From the NCBI GenBank assembly GCA_003451975.1, contig DMIX01000020.1:1-6332 (forward strand): a DNA stretch of 6,332 nt. Direction: 5' to 3'. Both the position numbers and the translations under genes were made by a program. The DNA comes from Propionibacteriaceae bacterium. Its GTDB lineage: Bacteria; Actinomycetota; Actinomycetes; Propionibacteriales; Propionibacteriaceae. The notes beneath the pieces were generated by a model that was not told the DNA's origin, searched no databases, and was given only the letters and a program-made list of their open reading frames with translations. Below, one piece after another: positions 3,225 to 6,332 of this stretch (positions are counted from its first letter, which is position 1; every line of letters begins with the position of its first letter).

Positions 3225-5768
3225 ATGGCTGGCTTGGCCGTGCAACTGGACGGTCGGGTGATTCCCCTCGGCGACGAGGGGCCGTTTGTTGTCGGCACCG
3301 GCGTGGGTGCGGACCTGCCAATTATGAGCACTCGAATTTCGGATCAGCATCTCGTGCTGACCGGTGTTGGCCAGGCTTGGATGGGGTGTGACTTAGGATC
3401 CGAGAACGGCACCTACCTCGATGGCACCCGACTACATTCCGGGGTTCCTTTTGATCTCGTGCCCGGTATGAGACTGATGCTGGGTCATGCGGAGCAGGGA
3501 ATCCCGCTGCGCGTGGTCACAATTCGCGATGAGGCCACAACGTCAGTGACCCTTGGCGAAGCAGCTGTGCCAGAGCAATTCGCACCAGCCCCGGCCTGCT
3601 CCTCGCAGACCGACGCCCACCGCGCGGCGGGGGTCATGATCTCGATCGGACGCAGGGACGGCAACGACCTCGTGTTGGCCGATCCCACGGTGAGTGGACA
3701 CCATGCGATCGTGACGCCGCTGGCGAGTGGAGACTTCCTCGTGGAGGACTTGCGTTCCACCAATGGGACTTTCGTGGACGGGGTATGTGTCCATCGGGAG
3801 CGGGCGGGCCCCGGTGCGGTGGTGAGTTTCGGCAACTCGTTCTTCCAACTCGGCGAAGCCGGACTGTTGCCGATGAATGATGTCGAAGCCGACGACAGCG
3901 ATATCAAAGATGCTCTGGTGGTGTCAGAACTGAGCTACCGGGTTCGCGATGCCCGGCACTCGGCGCACGGTGGAAAACTCCTCCTCGACGATGTGTCCGT
4001 CAGCGTGCCTGCGTGCTCGTTGCTGGCCGTGATCGGTCCTTCCGGGGCAGGAAAGTCGACTCTGTTGAAGGCCATCACTGGCAAGATCCGTCCTGCCCAC
4101 GGCCAAGTGCTGTTCGACGGTCTCGACATGACGTTGTTCGCACGCTCACTGACCGGTCGGGTGGGAATGGTGCCCCAGGAGGATTTGGTGCACCGATCAC
4201 TCACCGTGCGCCAGGCGTTGGGTTACGCCGCCGCCCTGAGATTCACTGATGACACCACTCGGGCGGAACGTCGGGTGGCGACCGACTGGGCGATCGCTGA
4301 GTTGGGCCTGGAGGAACAGGCTGAGATGAAGGTGCACAATCTGTCCGGAGGGCAGCGCAAACGCGTCAGTGTGGCCATGGAACTCATTACTCGGCCTGAC
4401 CTGCTCCTCCTCGACGAGCCGACCTCCGGATTGGATCCGAACCTCGATCTGGAAGTGATGGAGATGCTGGCCGAATTGGCCCACGGATCGGGGACCGGCT
4501 CGCAAGGACGAACGGTCGTCGTTGTCACCCATTCCACCGAGAACCTCAACAAGGCCGACAACGTCTTGCTGCTCGCTCCGGGGGGACGGGTGGCCTACTT
4601 TGGGCCTCCTGACGGTCTCCTTCCGCATTTCTCGCGCCAGCTCGGTGAGGTGTCCTGGGCGGCGATCTACGCCTACCTCAATGACTCTCCGGTACAGGCT
4701 GCCGACCTTTTCGCGTCCACACGGCCGGAGTTGCGGGCTGAAGAAGTCCTGACGCCGCCCCGACGTCGAAGACCCCGAGCCGTGCGCCGCTGGTTCCTGC
4801 CGCAGGCGTTCACTTTGCTGCGCAGGCAAGCTCGCCTGATGCTCACCGATCCCTATTCGGCGCTGTTCACTGTGGCTCTCCCGATTGCCATCGCGGCTTT
4901 GACGCTGTTGGTGCGCGCGCCAGAAGGGCTACTGCCGGCGGTGTCCATCGACGATGTCACCAAGCCCCGGTCAGTGCTGGTGGTTCTGGCCTTCGGTTCG
5001 GTCGCTATGGGCTTGGTACCCAGTGTGCGCCAGCTGGTCACCGAGCGGGTGATCTTTCAGCATGAAGCCAGCGTGGGAGTGCGGGCGAGTGCGTACCTGA
5101 CCTCAAAGGTGTTGCTTCTGGGGGCAGTGAGCGCAGTGCAGGCCGCATTGCTGATCACGGTGGCTCTACAACTCACCCAACATCCCGATCAGGGCGTTTT
5201 CACGTCGCTGTGGACCGAACTGTGGGCGGCATCCTTCCTGATGACCTGGACGTGTGCCGTGTTGGGCCTCTTGCTTTCAGCCGTGGTGTCCACCGCGGAG
5301 CAGGTGATGCCCCTGATGGTGATCGTTCTGATGTTGCAACTCGTTTTGGGGGGCGGCGTGCTACCTGCAATCTCGGCGGGGGTGAGCCAGTTCTCGTGGT
5401 TGCAGCCCGGGCGGTGGGGGATGGCCGCGGAAGCGGTCTCGTTAGACCTCAATGCCACCATCATCTGTCACGCCGAGGTACTGCGGAAGGCTACCGAGGA
5501 CCGCGAAGTGAACAAGAAGGCTGACGAGGCGACCGATGAGGCCAACAAGAAGGCCGCTGATCGAGCCAAAGATGCCGGTCTGCCGAAACCCAAGGCCCAG
5601 AAGCCCGAATACCGGCACACAGTGGTCGACTGCGCCACCGTGAAAAACCAAGACCCACTGTGGGTTCACAATCGTCGAACCTGGCTGATGGACATGGCCG
5701 TGCTGGCCGGTTGGTTCCTGGCCTATCTGGTTGCCACCTGGCTCGCGCTGATTCGCCGGGCGCGCTGA
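3225..5768 (+). CDS. FHA-FHA-ABC exporter fusion (Rv1747-like), 847 residues
   Basis: One chain carries two cytoplasmic FHA domains, an ABC ATPase and an ABC-2 permease, the layout and size of Mycobacterium tuberculosis Rv1747 (about 865 residues), an exporter linked to phosphatidylinositol mannosides and controlled by the Ser/Thr kinase PknF. FHA1 (about 1-100) keeps Ser39, His42 and NGT (61-63) but has Thr25 where phosphothreonine-binding Arg normally stands. FHA2 (about 134-215) is intact: GR (142-143), Ser157, His160, NGT (180-182). The ATPase has Walker A GPSGAGKST (271-279), Q-loop Gln318, signature LSGGQ (373-377), Walker B ending DE (397-398), D-loop SGLD (401-404) and His436, so it should be active. 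A basic linker (about 511-525) precedes six hydrophobic segments, near 544-563, 582-601, 629-648, 666-688, 694-714 and 820-843. As a half-transporter it should dimerise. The last outer loop holds a charged insertion with an 11-residue repeat between Cys748 and Cys803. Two Leu codons are TTA (3393, 5442). No kinase is adjacent. Substrate unknown. Confidence 0.95.
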   Translation: MAGLAVQLDGRVIPLGDEGPFVVGTGVGADLPIMSTRISDQHLVLTGVGQAWMGCDLGSENGTYLDGTRLHSGVPFDLVPGMRLMLGHAEQGIPLRVVTIRDEATTSVTLGEAAVPEQFAPAPACSSQTDAHRAAGVMISIGRRDGNDLVLADPTVSGHHAIVTPLASGDFLVEDLRSTNGTFVDGVCVHRERAGPGAVVSFGNSFFQLGEAGLLPMNDVEADDSDIKDALVVSELSYRVRDARHSAHGGKLLLDDVSVSVPACSLLAVIGPSGAGKSTLLKAITGKIRPAHGQVLFDGLDMTLFARSLTGRVGMVPQEDLVHRSLTVRQALGYAAALRFTDDTTRAERRVATDWAIAELGLEEQAEMKVHNLSGGQRKRVSVAMELITRPDLLLLDEPTSGLDPNLDLEVMEMLAELAHGSGTGSQGRTVVVVTHSTENLNKADNVLLLAPGGRVAYFGPPDGLLPHFSRQLGEVSWAAIYAYLNDSPVQAADLFASTRPELRAEEVLTPPRRRRPRAVRRWFLPQAFTLLRRQARLMLTDPYSALFTVALPIAIAALTLLVRAPEGLLPAVSIDDVTKPRSVLVVLAFGSVAMGLVPSVRQLVTERVIFQHEASVGVRASAYLTSKVLLLGAVSAVQAALLITVALQLTQHPDQGVFTSLWTELWAASFLMTWTCAVLGLLLSAVVSTAEQVMPLMVIVLMLQLVLGGGVLPAISAGVSQFSWLQPGRWGMAAEAVSLDLNATIICHAEVLRKATEDREVNKKADEATDEANKKAADRAKDAGLPKPKAQKPEYRHTVVDCATVKNQDPLWVHNRRTWLMDMAVLAGWFLAYLVATWLALIRRAR
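5511..5576 (+). repeat. Tandem 33-nt repeat encoding an 11-residue charged unit
   Basis: Two adjacent 33-nt units (5511-5543 and 5544-5576) encode NKKADEATDEA and NKKAADRAKDA, residues 763-784 of the exporter. Both begin AACAAGAAGGC at the DNA level. Eleven-residue periodicity with alternating charge and Ala suggests an extended amphipathic helix or coiled coil. By topology it lies in the loop between the fifth and sixth membrane helices, expected on the outer face. Confidence 0.7.
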
Positions 5769-5893
5769 ATCAGGTCTGCGCCGGATCCACCCGGTGACCG
5801 GCGATCACGGCTCGGCGTGACGTTGATCGAATCCGGGGTTTCGAATTCCGGCGAAAGCCGCGCCCAGCCGGTGCCTCGGCCTATCCTCGCTGG
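5769..5893 (+). other. Spacer between exporter and ClcA genes
   Basis: This 125-nt non-coding stretch has several CCGG-based short inverted repeats (for example around 5791-5801) but no stem followed by T-rich sequence, so no terminator can be called. Its right end contains the putative -10 box of the next gene. Confidence 0.4.
5882..5887 (+). promoter_or_regulatory. Putative -10 box of the CLC gene (leaderless)
   Basis: TATCCT (TANNNT) is followed by 6 nt and then GTG at 5894, in frame with the CLC protein. This is the same geometry as at 2092 and, on the minus strand, at 709. No -35 element is obvious. Confidence 0.5.
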
Positions 5894-6332
5894 GTGGCGA
5901 TGAAATTCGGCGCATCCACCGACCCGCTGACCCGGCGACGAACGCAATTGGTGTTCGTCGGGGCGTCGGTGGTGGCCGCAGTGGGTATCGGACTGGTCGG
6001 CGGAGCGTTCCGCTGGTGCCTGGAGCGTGCCGCGGTGCTGCGCAATGTGCTCGCCGAGTGGTCCCACACCTTGGGTGGGCCAGGCTGGCTCATTCCGGTG
6101 CTCATGGTGGCGATCGGGGCGAGCTTGGGGCAGGTCTTCGCTCGACTCAGCCCCCGCGCGTCCGGCAGTGGCATTCAAGACGTCGAGGCCGTGTGGCGCG
6201 AGCAAGAGGAACTGCCGGGTCCCAGCGTGTTGCCGTCGCGATTCATCGGCGGTGTACTCGCCATCGGCTCCGGCATGGTGATGGGACGCGAAGGTCCCAG
6301 CGTCCACCTAGGCTCGACCATCGGCGCCGAGG
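5894..6332 (+). CDS. clcA: CLC-family chloride/proton antiporter, 3' part outside window
   Basis: About 146 codons are visible and the gene runs off the right edge. The product is an integral membrane CLC protein, expected to exchange chloride for protons and to aid acid or ionic-stress tolerance. Numbered from the ATG at 5900, a short basic N-terminus (TRRR, 11-14) leads to a helix (about 17-37), a second helix (about 63-81), the chloride-coordinating ASGSGIQ motif (87-93), and FIGGVLAIGSGMVMGREGPSVHLG (in 115-138). Glu131 in GREGP corresponds to the external gating glutamate (Glu148 of E. coli ClcA), so the protein should be a coupled transporter or gated channel. The start is either ATG 5900, with only a weak GGGTGG upstream, or GTG 5894, two codons earlier and placed exactly for leaderless transcription; I chose the latter. 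The gene follows the exporter by 125 nt with its own probable promoter, so linkage may be incidental. Whether CBS domains follow cannot be seen. Confidence 0.92.
   Translation, partial: MAMKFGASTDPLTRRRTQLVFVGASVVAAVGIGLVGGAFRWCLERAAVLRNVLAEWSHTLGGPGWLIPVLMVAIGASLGQVFARLSPRASGSGIQDVEAVWREQEELPGPSVLPSRFIGGVLAIGSGMVMGREGPSVHLGSTIGAE

Noticed and set aside
1..6332. Mobile element, CRISPR array, tRNA/rRNA or a defence system
   Set aside because: I saw no transposase or integrase, no regularly spaced direct repeats, no cloverleaf or rRNA-like sequence, and no defence gene; all coding space is explained by housekeeping, transport and small conserved genes.

Overview
The window is high-GC DNA (by eye a little over 60% G+C) whose gene content points to an actinobacterium. 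The signs are a 421-residue aspartokinase of the Corynebacterium/Mycobacterium type with an internal beta-subunit start, a LytR_C envelope protein, an FHA-FHA-ABC exporter resembling mycobacterial Rv1747, and apparently leaderless genes. I cannot name a genus.

Left part (1-2018, minus strand). lysC runs leftwards from 2018 to 753. It is followed by a 99-residue conserved protein (697-398), usually labelled a VapB-like antitoxin but with a ParB-like DGLHR motif, and then by a membrane-anchored LytR_C-domain protein (366 to beyond the left edge). The three genes are closely spaced. However, a hairpin after lysC and a TANNNT box exactly 6 nt before the second gene suggest that the second and third genes can be transcribed separately. 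asd, the usual partner of lysC, is not next to it here.

Middle (2104-2930, plus strand). A 111-residue small membrane protein of unknown function, divergent from lysC and probably leaderless, is followed by a 135-residue PhnB-like VOC (glyoxalase-fold) protein. An 18-bp near-perfect inverted repeat sits directly before the VOC gene's ribosome binding site.

Right part (2931-6332, plus strand). A 294-bp gene-free stretch rich in short inverted repeats leads into a large gene (3225-5768, 847 residues). It fuses two FHA phosphothreonine-binding domains, an ABC ATPase and a six-helix ABC-2 permease. Its first FHA domain lacks the usual phosphate-binding Arg, and its last outer loop carries a tandem 11-residue charged repeat between two cysteines. 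After 125 bp comes the 5' part of a CLC-type chloride/proton antiporter gene, cut by the right edge.

Together the window mixes one biosynthetic gene (the aspartate family, which also feeds diaminopimelate for the cell wall) with several envelope or membrane functions. The most noteworthy item is the phospho-signalling-coupled exporter. No mobile element, CRISPR array, tRNA or rRNA was seen.
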